Positions 1 to 7,489 of a DNA stretch of 38,376 nucleotides are shown here, piece after piece. The notes under the pieces are model-generated. The model had not been told where the DNA came from, did not search any database, and saw only the letters and a program-made list of their open reading frames with translations. This DNA comes from Yinghuangia elevatio. GTDB lineage: Bacteria; Actinomycetota; Actinomycetes; Streptomycetales; Streptomycetaceae. The position numbers were made by a program, and so were the translations under genes. Numbering within the stretch: position 1 is the stretch's first letter; every line of letters starts with the position of its first letter. The stretch covers positions 1 to 38,376 of the forward strand of contig NZ_JBEZFP010000091.1 in NCBI RefSeq assembly GCF_040649515.1, in the 5' to 3' direction.

Positions 1-77
1 CCGCCGGTCTCCGCCGCCTCCACGGCCAACTGCCGAAGATCGTCTATCCGGCCTTCCCAGCGGCGCTCGCGCTGTCG

Positions 78-1139
78 CTACTTGGTTTCGCCCTTGGTGT
101 CGCCCGAATCGGTCCGACGGCCCTGGAGGTCGCGGCGGGTGTCGTCGTCGGCGGGCAGATCGGCCTCGATCCGCTCCTTGCGCACGGTGCCCGTCACCGT
201 TTCCTCCTCGACGTGCTCCTCGGTGGTGAGGCGCACGCGCTCAACCGGGGTCACGCGTGTCTCGACCACGGCCTCCTCGGCGTACAGGGTGACTTCGTGC
301 TCCGAGTCGGAGATCTCCGGACCCGCCATGGCGGCCGAGCGGTTCGCTTCGGTGATGGGCTCGCGTTCGACGCGGACCTCGTCATGGCGCAGCGGCACGG
401 TCTGCTGCTCTTCCTCGGTCACCACGTACTTGCGCAGGCGCGCGTGTCCGGCCTCGTGGCGCTCGACGCCGACGTGCATGTGCTCTTCGGAGCGGGTCAT
501 GGCGCCGCCGGTGTCGGCTGCTCCCGCCTGCATGCCCGCCGCGGTCCTGCCGGCTGCGGTCTTGCCTGTCGCGGCCGTCCCGGATGCTGCTGCCGTGCCG
601 GACGCTGTCTTCCCGGATGCCGCTGTCCCGGTTGCCGCCGTGCCGGAGGCGGCCTTCGTGTCGCCACCGGCAGAACTGCGGCCCGCGATACCCGCGGCTC
701 CAGCAGCCCCGGCCGCGCCCGCCGCTCCGGCAGTACCGGCGGTGCCCGCAGTCCCGGTCTTGTCGTCGGAACGGGCCCATCCGCCTTCGCCCGGCTGGTT
801 GGCCTTCTGCCAGGCCTCGTCCCAGGCGATGCCGTAGTAGTCGTAGAGCCGGCGTTCTTCCTGTGCCGACAGGTGGCCGCCCGCATCGACGTCGACGTTC
901 GGCGCATCCTTGATCTTGCTCTTCGGGTACGGCACCTCCACGTGCCCGTCCGTCATCGTGGCGTCCCTGATGGGCACGAACGATTCGTTGCCCCCGAACA
1001 GCCCGGTCTTCACCGTGACCCATTCCGGTCGCCCCGTGGCGTCGTCGAAGAAGACGTGCTTGGCCGGGCCGACCTTGTGGCCCTCCGCGTCGTACACGGG
1101 ATGATCCAGCACGGCGGGTATCTGATCGCGGGTGATCAT
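78..1139 (-). CDS. PRC-barrel and DUF2382 (YsnF-type) stress protein
   Basis: 353 aa. Residues 1 to about 100 form a PRC-barrel domain (starts MITRDQIPAVLDHPVYD; G-L-F-G-G-N-E-S-F near 47-54). Residues 129-213 are a low-complexity Gly/Ala/Thr/Ser linker, and about 225-340 is an acidic/basic DUF2382 domain (K-Y-V-V-T-E-E, V-R-V-E-R-E-P-I). No signal peptide or membrane segment is visible, so it is probably cytoplasmic. The exact function of this family is unknown; in actinomycetes and bacilli it accompanies general-stress and sigma-B regulons. The start was chosen at the ATG at 1139 because GGAGG lies 5-6 nt before it; the same frame is open to a TTG at 1355, but that stretch has no RBS and reads as non-coding. 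It is monocistronic. A SigB-like promoter lies at 1423-1446, which would leave a leader of about 275 nt. Confidence 0.85.
   Translation of the reverse strand: MITRDQIPAVLDHPVYDAEGHKVGPAKHVFFDDATGRPEWVTVKTGLFGGNESFVPIRDATMTDGHVEVPYPKSKIKDAPNVDVDAGGHLSAQEERRLYDYYGIAWDEAWQKANQPGEGGWARSDDKTGTAGTAGTAGAAGAAGAAGAAGIAGRSSAGGDTKAASGTAATGTAASGKTASGTAAASGTAATGKTAAGRTAAGMQAGAADTGGAMTRSEEHMHVGVERHEAGHARLRKYVVTEEEQQTVPLRHDEVRVEREPITEANRSAAMAGPEISDSEHEVTLYAEEAVVETRVTPVERVRLTTEEHVEEETVTGTVRKERIEADLPADDDTRRDLQGRRTDSGDTKGETK
501..755 (-). repeat. Imperfect short repeats encoding the Gly/Ala/Thr linker
   Basis: This stretch of the stress-protein gene is built from degenerate 9- to 18-nt units that encode G-T-A, G-A-A and A-S-G-T-A-A-T-G-K type tracts, about 85 residues in all. 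It joins the PRC-barrel to the DUF2382 domain and is probably a flexible, length-variable spacer. It also creates long spurious open frames on the opposite strand. Confidence 0.7.
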
Positions 1140-1422
1140 TACTGCCTCCACTGCTGCGTTGTTTCGTGCTGTGTCGCTTCGGTCGTTGTGGCTTCTCCTC
1201 CGCGGGCTCGGCTCCGTGGGTTTGTCCGTGGGCTCGTTCGTGGGCAGCCGCGGGCATGCGCCGCAGCCGAGCCCGCGCGGCGACGCCGACGACGGCGCAA
1301 GCGCGCGAACGGTCTTGGAGACGGAGAGAATCCGATGAACTAACTGGAGGATCAACGGGTGTGGGCCTGCCCGCCGTACTGCCGGTCGGGCTCTTGCCTG
1401 GCAAACCCGGTCAATCTGATGC

Positions 1423-1446
1423 TTACCGCATGATCAGCCTATAAAC
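1423..1446 (-). promoter_or_regulatory. SigB-like promoter of the PRC/DUF2382 gene
   Basis: Read on the minus strand, GTTT (1446-1443) is followed after exactly 14 nt by CGGTAA (1428-1423). The stress sigma factors of Streptomyces (SigB group) recognise roughly GTTT-N14/15-GGGTAA, so five of six -10 positions and all four -35 positions match. Transcription would start near 1415. The match of promoter class to a stress-type protein supports it; no experiment is implied. Confidence 0.5.
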
Positions 1447-1455
1447 GAACCAATT

Positions 1456-1515
1456 TCCTCGCGATCTCGGCGGCCGCCCGAGGCAGCCCGAGGCGGCCCG
1501 CCGAGATCGCGAGGA
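1456..1515 (-). terminator. 18-bp perfect hairpin after the amidohydrolase gene
   Basis: Positions 1456-1473 pair perfectly with 1498-1515 (18 bp, core CTCGCGATCTCGG). The 24-nt loop itself carries two copies of CCCGAGGC. It lies about 40 nt downstream of the amidohydrolase stop (minus strand) and is followed by AAATTGGTT. It probably ends that transcript and insulates the SigB-like promoter just beyond. Confidence 0.7.
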
Positions 1516-1553
1516 TTGCGAGGATCACACGCTTGTGCGCCACTCCTCGGCCC

Positions 1554-3275
1554 CTACGCTGCGGCGCTCCCGCCGCGTACCAGCGCCCCCGCGAGGACAC
1601 CCGTGTGCTCGCCGGCCTCGAAGGCGACCTCTCCCGAGACCACCGTGGCGACATAGCCGACGCCGGAACTGAGCAGGCGCGGCCCGTCGCTGGGCAGGTC
1701 CCTGGCGATCCGCGGCGAGGTGGTCCCGAGTCGGTCGAAGTCGATCAGGTTGATGTCGGCCTTCAGGCCGGGGGCCAGGACGCCGCGGTCGGTCAGGCCG
1801 ACCAGCGCCGCGGTGTCCGCGCACTGCCGCTTGACCACCCACTCGACGGGCAGCCGCTGGTCCTGCGCGACATCGCGGGCCCAGTACGACATCAGGAACG
1901 TCGGGAAGTCGAAGTCGGCGATCATCGTGCAGTGCGCGCCGCCGTCGCCCAGCCCCGGCACGGTCAGCGGGTGGACGAGCATGTCGCGTACCGCCGTCAG
2001 GTCGCCGTCCGTGAAGTTCGCGACGGGCGTGTAGATCGTGCCGCCGCCCACGACGACGTCGTACGCCACTTCGAGCTGGTCGGTGCCGCGGGCCGCGGCG
2101 AGGGCGTTGAGCGAGCGCCGGACGTCGGCGTCCCAGCTGGGCGGGGAGCCGAGTTCGAAGGAGTGTGCGAATCGGGCGGCGGGGTCCGTCCCGGAGGCCC
2201 GCAGTTCGGCGAGGATGCGTTCGCGTACGTCCGGCGTGCGCAACGCCGTCGTCACCGCGGCCCCCGCCGCGTCGCCGGACGAGGCCGACCCCGCCGTCGC
2301 GGCCAAGGACCGGTACGTGGCCGAGCCCAGCAGCGGGTGGACCCGCCCCGCGAGGGACATCAGCAGGCCGACCGGGCGCGGCGCGACCTGGCCGCGCATC
2401 CGCAGCCCCGCCGCGTTTGCGGCCTCGAGGTGCCGCAGGATGTCGCGGTAGCCGTCGCTCGGCCGGCCGGGACGCTGCAACGTGGTCACCGACATCGGCC
2501 GCCCGCTCACCTCGCACATGCGGCGCAGGATCTCGAAGTGCGCGTCGACCGGGTCCTCGAACACCGCCTCGAAGACCCCCAGGCCGGTCCGGCCCACCGC
2601 CTCGGCGATGCCGACGAGTTCGGCCGCGCGGGCGGTCAGCGTCGGGGTGAGGCGTCCGTCCGACGCATGGTGGTTCACCGACCGCGAGGTGCTGAAGCCC
2701 AGCGCGCCGGCGACGACCGCCTCGGCGGTGAGCTCGCCCATGCGGCGGATCTCGTCGTCGGTGGGGACGGCCGTGTGGTCGATGCCGCGCTCGCCCATGG
2801 CGTACACGCGGACGGCGGCGTGCGGGACCTGTGTGGCGGCGTCGATCGCGCGGGGCACGCGGGCGACCGCGTCCAGGTACTCCGGGAAGCTCTCCCAGTC
2901 CCAGGCCAGTCCGCCGCGCATGACCGCACCGGGGATGTCCTCGACGCCTTCCATCAGCGCGATCGTCCAGTCGAGGTCGGCGGGCCGCACGGGCGCGAGG
3001 CCGACGCCGCAGTTCCCGGTGACGACCGTCGTGACGCCGTGCGTCGACGACGGCGTGAGCAGCGGGTCCCACAGCAGGTTGCCGTCGTAGTGCGTGTGGA
3101 CGTCGACCCATCCGGGCGTGACGAGCAGCCCCGAGGCGTCGATCTCCCGGCGTCCGGCGGGCAGCTGTGCGCCCACTTCGCGGATCCGGCCGCCGTTGAC
3201 CGCCACGTCGGCGGTACGCGGCGCCGCACCGGTTCCGTCGACGACCGTGCCGCCGCGGATCACCAGGTCGTCCAT
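1554..3275 (-). CDS. N-acyl-D-amino-acid deacylase-type amidohydrolase (amidohydrolase family 3)
   Basis: 573 aa. Zinc-dependent amidohydrolases of the D-aminoacylase group remove the acyl group from N-acyl-D-amino acids, and many relatives act on other amides. The N-terminal small beta domain (MDDLVIRGGTVVDGTG) leads into the metal site: H60-x-H62 in DVHTHYDGN and a conserved Cys89 in TGNCGVGLAP, as in D-aminoacylase. The late GLGDGGAH motif carries the catalytic Asp. Length fits this group (480-580 aa). The start is the ATG at 3275, with AAAGGGAG 7 nt upstream; an in-frame extension to 3398 has no RBS and runs through the promoter. It is divergent from the SDR/MarR pair across about 195 nt, suggesting shared control and a common substrate class. 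The family is sure; the substrate is not. Confidence 0.85.
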   Translation of the reverse strand: MDDLVIRGGTVVDGTGAAPRTADVAVNGGRIREVGAQLPAGRREIDASGLLVTPGWVDVHTHYDGNLLWDPLLTPSSTHGVTTVVTGNCGVGLAPVRPADLDWTIALMEGVEDIPGAVMRGGLAWDWESFPEYLDAVARVPRAIDAATQVPHAAVRVYAMGERGIDHTAVPTDDEIRRMGELTAEAVVAGALGFSTSRSVNHHASDGRLTPTLTARAAELVGIAEAVGRTGLGVFEAVFEDPVDAHFEILRRMCEVSGRPMSVTTLQRPGRPSDGYRDILRHLEAANAAGLRMRGQVAPRPVGLLMSLAGRVHPLLGSATYRSLAATAGSASSGDAAGAAVTTALRTPDVRERILAELRASGTDPAARFAHSFELGSPPSWDADVRRSLNALAAARGTDQLEVAYDVVVGGGTIYTPVANFTDGDLTAVRDMLVHPLTVPGLGDGGAHCTMIADFDFPTFLMSYWARDVAQDQRLPVEWVVKRQCADTAALVGLTDRGVLAPGLKADINLIDFDRLGTTSPRIARDLPSDGPRLLSSGVGYVATVVSGEVAFEAGEHTGVLAGALVRGGSAAA

Positions 3276-3326
3276 GTGCCAACTCCCTTTGCCCGTCGAG
3301 CCCCAGGTGCCCCCGGCTCGCGGCCG

Positions 3327-3355
3327 AGAGTAGGCCGGACTCCTTGACCTTGCAA
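3327..3355 (-). promoter_or_regulatory. Sigma-70-type promoter of the amidohydrolase gene
   Basis: On the minus strand TTGCAA (3355-3350) is followed after exactly 17 nt by TACTCT (3332-3327), which fits the actinomycete TAnnnT -10 form. The start would fall near 3320, leaving a leader of about 45 nt before the ATG at 3275. Confidence 0.55.
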
Positions 3356-3386
3356 TGGTTTCCCCGGCGGCCGCGCGCGGATCTCT

Positions 3387-3401
3387 TGATTTGGTCAATC
3401 A
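3387..3401. promoter_or_regulatory. Putative MarR operator between divergent amidohydrolase and SDR genes
   Basis: TGATT-TGGTC-AATCA is an inverted repeat with perfect 5-bp arms and a 5-nt spacer. It overlaps TTGATT (3386-3391), a possible -35 box for the SDR operon, with TATGTA 17 nt further on. Spacing and A/T-rich arms suit a MarR dimer, and a MarR gene is the last gene of the SDR operon. Binding is inferred only from this arrangement. Confidence 0.4.
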
Positions 3402-3470
3402 TCTTCGATATGTACGTCGGGTAACCAATTTCTCGGGGGCACGAGGCCTGACTTACGGAGGCACCTGGTC

Positions 3471-4280
3471 ATGAGCGGACGCCTGCAGGACCACGTCGCG
3501 GTGATCACCGGCTCGGGAGCCGGCATCGGCAAGGGCATCGCCCGGCGGTTCGCCCGCGAGGGCTGCCGCATCGTGGTCAACGACATCCGCGAGGAGCCGG
3601 CCCGGGCCGCGGCGCAGGCGCTGGAATGGGAGTTCGGGGTCGAGACGCTGACGCTCGTCGGCGACGTCACCGACCGCGACTTCGCGATGGGCCTGGTCAC
3701 GTCCGCGGTCGAGCGCTGGGGGCGGATCGACGTCCTGGTCAACAACGCGTGGGGCGGCGGGCACACCAACCGCCTGGAGAACAAGACCGACGCGATGTTC
3801 GCGCACGGCCTCGACATGGCGCTGTGGGCCGGGCGCTGGACGATGCAGGCGGCCTTCGCGCCGATGCGCGACGCGGGCGGCGGCTCTGTCATCAACATCT
3901 GCTCGTTGAACGGCGTCAACGCCCACCTCTACACGGCGGAGTACAACGTCGGGAAGGAAGCGCTGCGGGCGTACACGCGGTCCGCGGCCCGCGAATGGGC
4001 GCAGTACCAGATCCGCGCCAACGTGATCTGCCCGGGCGCGAAGACCGAGGCTTTCGCCGCGTACGCCGCCGCCAACCCCGAGCAGGCCGCGGCCGCAGAG
4101 GCGATGAACCCGATGGGGCGCATGGGCGACCCGGAGAGCGACATCGGCGGTGTGGCGCTGTTCCTGGCCTCGGAGGACTCCCGGTACGTCACCGGCAACA
4201 CCCTCTTCGTGGACGGCGGCGGGGCGATCAACGGCGTGGTGTGGCAGCCGGTTCCGGAGGAAGACAGGGCCTCGTCGTGA
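3471..4280 (+). CDS. Short-chain dehydrogenase/reductase (classical SDR)
   Basis: 269 aa. A classical NAD(P)-dependent oxidoreductase with a Rossmann glycine motif TGSGAGIG at residues 13-20, Asp38 after the second strand (favouring NAD), NNAWG at 91-95 and the catalytic set Ser145, Tyr158 and Lys162 (YNVGK). A C-terminal FVDGGG tail ends the substrate region. The start has GGAGG 9-10 nt upstream. The stop codon overlaps the GTG start of the MarR gene by 4 nt (GTGA), so the two are translationally coupled. Being divergent from an amidohydrolase, it may oxidise an alcohol released by that enzyme; the substrate cannot be read from sequence. Confidence 0.9.
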   Translation: MSGRLQDHVAVITGSGAGIGKGIARRFAREGCRIVVNDIREEPARAAAQALEWEFGVETLTLVGDVTDRDFAMGLVTSAVERWGRIDVLVNNAWGGGHTNRLENKTDAMFAHGLDMALWAGRWTMQAAFAPMRDAGGGSVINICSLNGVNAHLYTAEYNVGKEALRAYTRSAAREWAQYQIRANVICPGAKTEAFAAYAAANPEQAAAAEAMNPMGRMGDPESDIGGVALFLASEDSRYVTGNTLFVDGGGAINGVVWQPVPEEDRASS

Positions 4281-4780
4281 GCAGAGCTGACGGCGACGGC
4301 GACGGCGACGATGACGGTCACGGCGCGGGCGGGAGTACGGGCGGGGGCACGGGCCGCAACGCCGATGCCGTCGAGCAGTTCTACAAGGCGTTCGGCGAGG
4401 CCTCGCGGCGCATCGCGTACAGCCGCATCGAGCAACGGATCGCCGACGCCCACGAGTTGGACCTGCTCGCGTTCCGCCTCATGCTGCACGTCCGCGAGGA
4501 GGACCGGCGCGTCGGCGAGCTCGCGCAACGCGTGGTCGCCCACGCGTCGCACACCTCCAAGGCACTCACCGTGCTCGAACGGCGCGGCTGGATCACCCGC
4601 CACGCCACGCCCGGGGACCGCCGGGTGGTCGAGGTGCGCACGACGCGCGCCGGGCTGACCGCGTCCCGCGCCATGCGCGCGGAGCTGCGGGCGGCACTCG
4701 CCGAACGGGTCGCGGACTGGTCGGAGGGGGACCTCGCCACGGCGACGGCACTCATGCGCCGCCTGTCCGACGCGTTCTGA
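4277..4780 (+). CDS. MarR-family transcriptional regulator
   Basis: 167 aa from a GTG inside the SDR stop codon. The first 30 residues are Asp/Gly-rich and unstructured (DGDGDGDDDG). The rest is a MarR winged helix: dimer helix about 35-55, recognition region VGELAQRVVAHASHTSKAL, then RRGWITR and the wing GDRRVVEVRTTRAG. It probably senses a ligand connected to the SDR and amidohydrolase substrates and represses one or both divergent promoters through the inverted repeat at 3387-3401. No separate promoter is apparent, so it would be autoregulated with the SDR. An alternative start lies downstream of the Asp/Gly stretch, but no ATG or GTG with an RBS was found there. Confidence 0.85.
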   Translation: MSRADGDGDGDDDGHGAGGSTGGGTGRNADAVEQFYKAFGEASRRIAYSRIEQRIADAHELDLLAFRLMLHVREEDRRVGELAQRVVAHASHTSKALTVLERRGWITRHATPGDRRVVEVRTTRAGLTASRAMRAELRAALAERVADWSEGDLATATALMRRLSDAF

Positions 4781-4883
4781 GGCCTCCGGCCCCGCCCCGG
4801 CACGTCCGACGCTGCCGGCGCCTCCGAGGCACCGTGCCGCACGACCGGAGGGGCGCGGTGCGGGGACGGCGTCGGCAGGCGAT

Positions 4884-4889
4884 TAAGAT
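4884..4889 (+). promoter_or_regulatory. -10 box of a leaderless purB transcript
   Basis: TAAGAT (TAnnnT form) ends 8 nt before the GTG at 4898, and no Shine-Dalgarno sequence precedes that GTG. In actinomycetes this spacing puts the transcription start at the start codon itself. No good -35 box is visible, which is common for such promoters. Confidence 0.5.
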
Positions 4890-4897
4890 TGCGGAAC

Positions 4898-6343
4898 GTG
4901 ACGCCCCAGCCTGCGAGCAAGCCCCGCATCCCGAACGTTCTGGCCAACCGCTACGCCTCCGCCGAGCTGGCCACCCTGTGGTCGCCCGAGCACAAGGTCG
5001 TCCTCGAGCGCCGCCTGTGGCTCGCGGTCCTGCGTGCGCAGGCCGACCTGGGGATCGACGTACCCGCCGCGGCGTTGGCCGACTACGAAGCCGTCGTCGA
5101 GAACGTCGACCTCGCCTCGATCGCGGAGCGTGAGCGCGTCACGCGGCACGACGTCAAGGCGCGGATCGAGGAGTTCAACGCGCTGGCCGGGCACGAGCAC
5201 GTGCACAAGGGCATGACGTCCCGCGACCTGACCGAGAACGTCGAGCAGCTCCAGATCCGCCAGTCGCTCCAGCTCGTACGCGACCGCGTCGTCGCCGTCC
5301 TCGCGCGCCTCACCGAGCTGGCCGCGGACAACGCCGAGCTGGTGATGGCCGGCCGCTCGCACAACGTGGCCGCGCAGGCGACCACCCTCGGCAAGCGGTT
5401 CGCCGGCATCGCCGACGAGGTGCTGGTGGCGTACGCCCGCCTCGACGACCTCCTCGGCCGCTACCCGCTGCGCGGCATCAAGGGCCCGGTCGGCACCGCG
5501 CAGGACATGCTCGACCTGCTCGGCGGCGACCAGGACAAGCTGGCCGACCTCGAAGGCCGGGTCGCCGCGCACCTCGGCTTCGACGCGACGCTCGTCAGCG
5601 TCGGCCAGGTCTACCCGCGCTCGCTCGACTTCGACGTCGTGACGGCCCTCGTGCAGCTGGCCGCCGGGCCGTCCTCGCTCGCCAAGACGATCCGCCTGAT
5701 GGCGGGGCACGAACTGGTGACCGAGGGCTTCCAGCCCGGCCAGGTCGGCTCGTCCGCGATGCCGCACAAGATGAACACGCGCTCGTGCGAACGCGTCAAC
5801 GGCTTCATGGTCATCCTGCGCGGCTACATGTCGATGACCGCCGAACTCGCCGGGGACCAGTGGAACGAGGGCGACGTGTCGTGCTCGGTGGTCCGCCGCA
5901 TCGCGCTGCCCGACGCGTTCTTCGCCTTCGACGGCCTCGTCGAGACCTTCCTGACCGTGCTGGACGAGTTCGGCGCGTTCCCGGCCGTCATCTCGCGCGA
6001 ACTCGACCGCTACCTGCCCTTCCTCGCGACCACCAAGGTCCTCATGGCCGCCGTGCGCGCGGGCGTGGGCCGTGAGACCGCGCACGAGGTCATCAAGGAG
6101 CACGCTGTCGCGTCCGCCCTCGCGATGCGCGAGCAGGGCGCCGAGCGCAACGAACTCCTCGACCGCCTGGCCGCCGACGAGCGCCTCCCGCTGGACCGTG
6201 CGGCGCTGGACGCCCTGCTGGCCGACCGCCTGTCCTTCACCGGCGCCGCGTCCTCCCAGGTCGCCGAAGTCGTACGCCGCGTCGAGGACGTGACGACCCG
6301 TCACCCCGAGGCCGTGAAGTACCGCCCGGGCGCGATCCTGTAG
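4898..6343 (+). CDS. purB: Adenylosuccinate lyase
   Basis: 481 aa. Fumarase/aspartase superfamily enzyme of purine synthesis: it splits fumarate from SAICAR and from adenylosuccinate, acting as a cytoplasmic homotetramer. Diagnostic features are the N-terminal RYASAELATLWSPE, KGMTSRDLTEN around 104-114, catalytic His155 in GRSHN, and the superfamily signature GSSAMPHKMN at 284-293 with the loop serine. Full length. The GTG at 4898 is preferred over an upstream TTG at 4889 because homologues begin at about this point and the -10 box TAAGAT overlaps the TTG; the gene therefore looks leaderless. It stands alone and is followed by a strong hairpin, so it is a housekeeping gene between accessory genes. 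Confidence 0.95.
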   Translation: MTPQPASKPRIPNVLANRYASAELATLWSPEHKVVLERRLWLAVLRAQADLGIDVPAAALADYEAVVENVDLASIAERERVTRHDVKARIEEFNALAGHEHVHKGMTSRDLTENVEQLQIRQSLQLVRDRVVAVLARLTELAADNAELVMAGRSHNVAAQATTLGKRFAGIADEVLVAYARLDDLLGRYPLRGIKGPVGTAQDMLDLLGGDQDKLADLEGRVAAHLGFDATLVSVGQVYPRSLDFDVVTALVQLAAGPSSLAKTIRLMAGHELVTEGFQPGQVGSSAMPHKMNTRSCERVNGFMVILRGYMSMTAELAGDQWNEGDVSCSVVRRIALPDAFFAFDGLVETFLTVLDEFGAFPAVISRELDRYLPFLATTKVLMAAVRAGVGRETAHEVIKEHAVASALAMREQGAERNELLDRLAADERLPLDRAALDALLADRLSFTGAASSQVAEVVRRVEDVTTRHPEAVKYRPGAIL

Positions 6344-6381
6344 CCCACGCCGCCTGAACCGGCGGCCCGATGCCGTGAACA

Positions 6382-6415
6382 TGGTGCCCGTGCGGAGCCT
6401 TCCGCGCGGGCACCA
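6382..6415 (+). terminator. Terminator after purB
   Basis: A 15-bp stem (one T-G wobble) with a 4-nt loop GCCT: 6382-6396 pairs with 6401-6415. It begins 39 nt after the purB stop. There is no T tract, as is usual in high-GC actinomycetes. Confidence 0.75.
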
Positions 6416-6441
6416 CACGTCTCGTCCCGGGGAGGCACACC

Positions 6442-6654
6442 ATCGGAGTCGACTGGACCCCCGCCCGCGTACGCCACGGCGTCGACCCGGACGAACTCGC
6501 TTCCCTGGCCGCCGAGGACGCACCGGCGGAACGCCGAAGTCCGCGACGGCTTCCGGCCCGCCCCCGACGAGGCCGACTCGCCTGGGCAGGGGACTTCTGC
6601 ACCTGGGTCCGCCCCTGGATCGACGACGGCTACGGCCTCTACCCCTGGTCCTGA
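6442..6654 (+). pseudogene. Small gene remnant with ATC in the start position and two compensating frameshifts
   Basis: GGGGAGG (6429-6435) and a 6-nt spacer lead to ATC, not ATG or GTG, and no normal start codon exists in frame back to the preceding stop at 6376. From the ATC the frame reads GVDWTPARVRHGVDPDEL and, at the end, DFCTWVRPWIDDGYGLYPW and TGA. Between about 6527 and 6578 the third-position GC of that frame collapses, while the +1 frame reads NAEVRDGFRPAPDEAD with normal codon use. So an insertion near 6527 and a deletion near 6578 appear to have shifted the frame out and back. The intact ancestor would be a protein of about 70 aa, of a family I do not recognise. It overlaps the 3' end of the YjbR gene tail to tail. 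Sequencing error is possible. Confidence 0.5.
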
Positions 6655-7025
6655 CCGCCGTCCCCCTCAGCCGCGTCCCGCGCCGCGTCGTACGCCTTCA
6701 CGACCCGCTTCGGCGCCGTCAGCCGCCAGGCGTCCTCGACCAGCTCCGCCAGCTCCTCGGCCGAGATCCGGTCCAGGACCACATCGATCCATCCGAAGCG
6801 CCCGAAGAACGGCTGCGGCGAGAACACCTCGGGCGCCTCCTCCAGCAACGCCGCCTGCGTCTCGCGCGTGGCCTTGAGACAGACCGTCGGAGCCCCGTAG
6901 CCCATCATCCCGAACATCTTCTTGCGCACGCGGAACGTCGGCTGGTCGCCCCACGCGTCGATCACAATCTCCTCGGCCTCCGGGAAGGCCAACATCATCC
7001 GGCGAACATCCTGCTCAGTGGGCAT
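6639..7025 (-). CDS. MmcQ/YjbR family protein
   Basis: 128 aa from the ATG at 7025. The sequence carries the features of this CyaY-like-fold, putative DNA-binding family: MMLAFPEAEEI near the start, F-R-V-R-K-K-M-F-G near 30-40, V-C-L-K-A-T in the middle and GRFGWIDVVLD before a C-terminal helix ending in ELVEDAWRLTAPKR. The family has a double-wing fold but no established cellular role. Starts further upstream (TTG 7055, GTG 7046) are possible, but they add residues that homologues lack. No RBS is clear. Its 3' end overlaps the remnant at 6442-6654 by 16 nt. Confidence 0.8.
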   Translation of the reverse strand: MPTEQDVRRMMLAFPEAEEIVIDAWGDQPTFRVRKKMFGMMGYGAPTVCLKATRETQAALLEEAPEVFSPQPFFGRFGWIDVVLDRISAEELAELVEDAWRLTAPKRVVKAYDAARDAAEGDGGQDQG

Positions 7026-7086
7026 GCGAACCGTTCTACCCGCCACCCCCGACAACCGCCCGCGTCCGCGCGGTCAAGGTCCCGCC

Positions 7087-7301
7087 TCAGGTTGCCGACG
7101 CCACCTGCGGCGCCGCGGGAACGTACTCCACCGGGTCCTTGACGCACCTGCCGCAGGCCCGAAGCCCCTCCACGGTCCGCGCCACCTCTTCGGTGCACGC
7201 GGCCAGTCCTTGCGCTCGTCGGGATGCATAAGTGCGAGGGACACCGTCCGTTGGTGTGAGGCGTAGCGATTGACCCCGACCCGGTACACGACGACGCGCA
7301 C
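7087..7301 (-). pseudogene. Small unrecognised gene broken by one frameshift
   Basis: GAGGAAG lies 4 nt before a GTG at 7301, and the first 30-35 codons (MRVVVYRVGVNRYASHQRTV, then SLALMHPDERKDWPRA) have proper codon bias. Around 7198-7210, within GGCCGCG, the bias moves to another frame that continues LAACTEEVARTVEGLRACGR and ends VPAAPQVASAT at a TGA at 7087. The span of 215 nt is not a multiple of three. Joined, it would be a protein of about 71 aa with a C-x2-C pair. I do not recognise the family. It could be a real pseudogene, like the neighbour at 6442, or a base-calling error. Confidence 0.45.
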
Positions 7302-7489
7302 AAAGCTTCCTCAACGGCGTGTCCAACAAGCCTAGAGGCCACACCCGGCCACTCCGGCACTCTTCCCCACAGCCCAACACCCCCGGACCGACGCTTTGCG
7401 GAACTCCATTCCGCGGCGGACGCACGGCGTATCGCTGGGGCGGTGGTCTTGATAGGAGTGAGTGGGGCTGCTCGGGTTACTTCTTGGGT

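Larger units (their letters stand above)
1140..1553. other. Gene-free stretch between stress protein and amidohydrolase
   Basis: I see no gene in these 414 nt. From the right it holds the hairpin at 1456-1515 (3' of the amidohydrolase), a SigB-like promoter at 1423-1446 reading left, and then about 275 nt of presumed leader for the stress gene. The last 80 nt of that leader are rich in AC and GA runs typical of untranslated leaders and end in the GGAGG ribosome site. Confidence 0.6.

Noticed and set aside
3..212. A plus-strand reading at the left edge that resembles membrane-protein text (PAALALSLLGFALGVARIG)
   Set aside because: It continues as the mirror of the DUF2382 gene without a stop until 1343; the overlap with a real gene and lack of a proper end make it chance. 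A minus-strand reading past the DUF2382 stop has no start codon either.
1533..3347. A 604-codon plus-strand frame over the amidohydrolase gene
   Set aside because: It reads as Arg/Gly/His/Asp-rich noise opposite a clear metal-dependent amidohydrolase.
4883..6523. A 546-codon antisense frame over purB
   Set aside because: purB is unmistakable; this frame is its GC-bias shadow.
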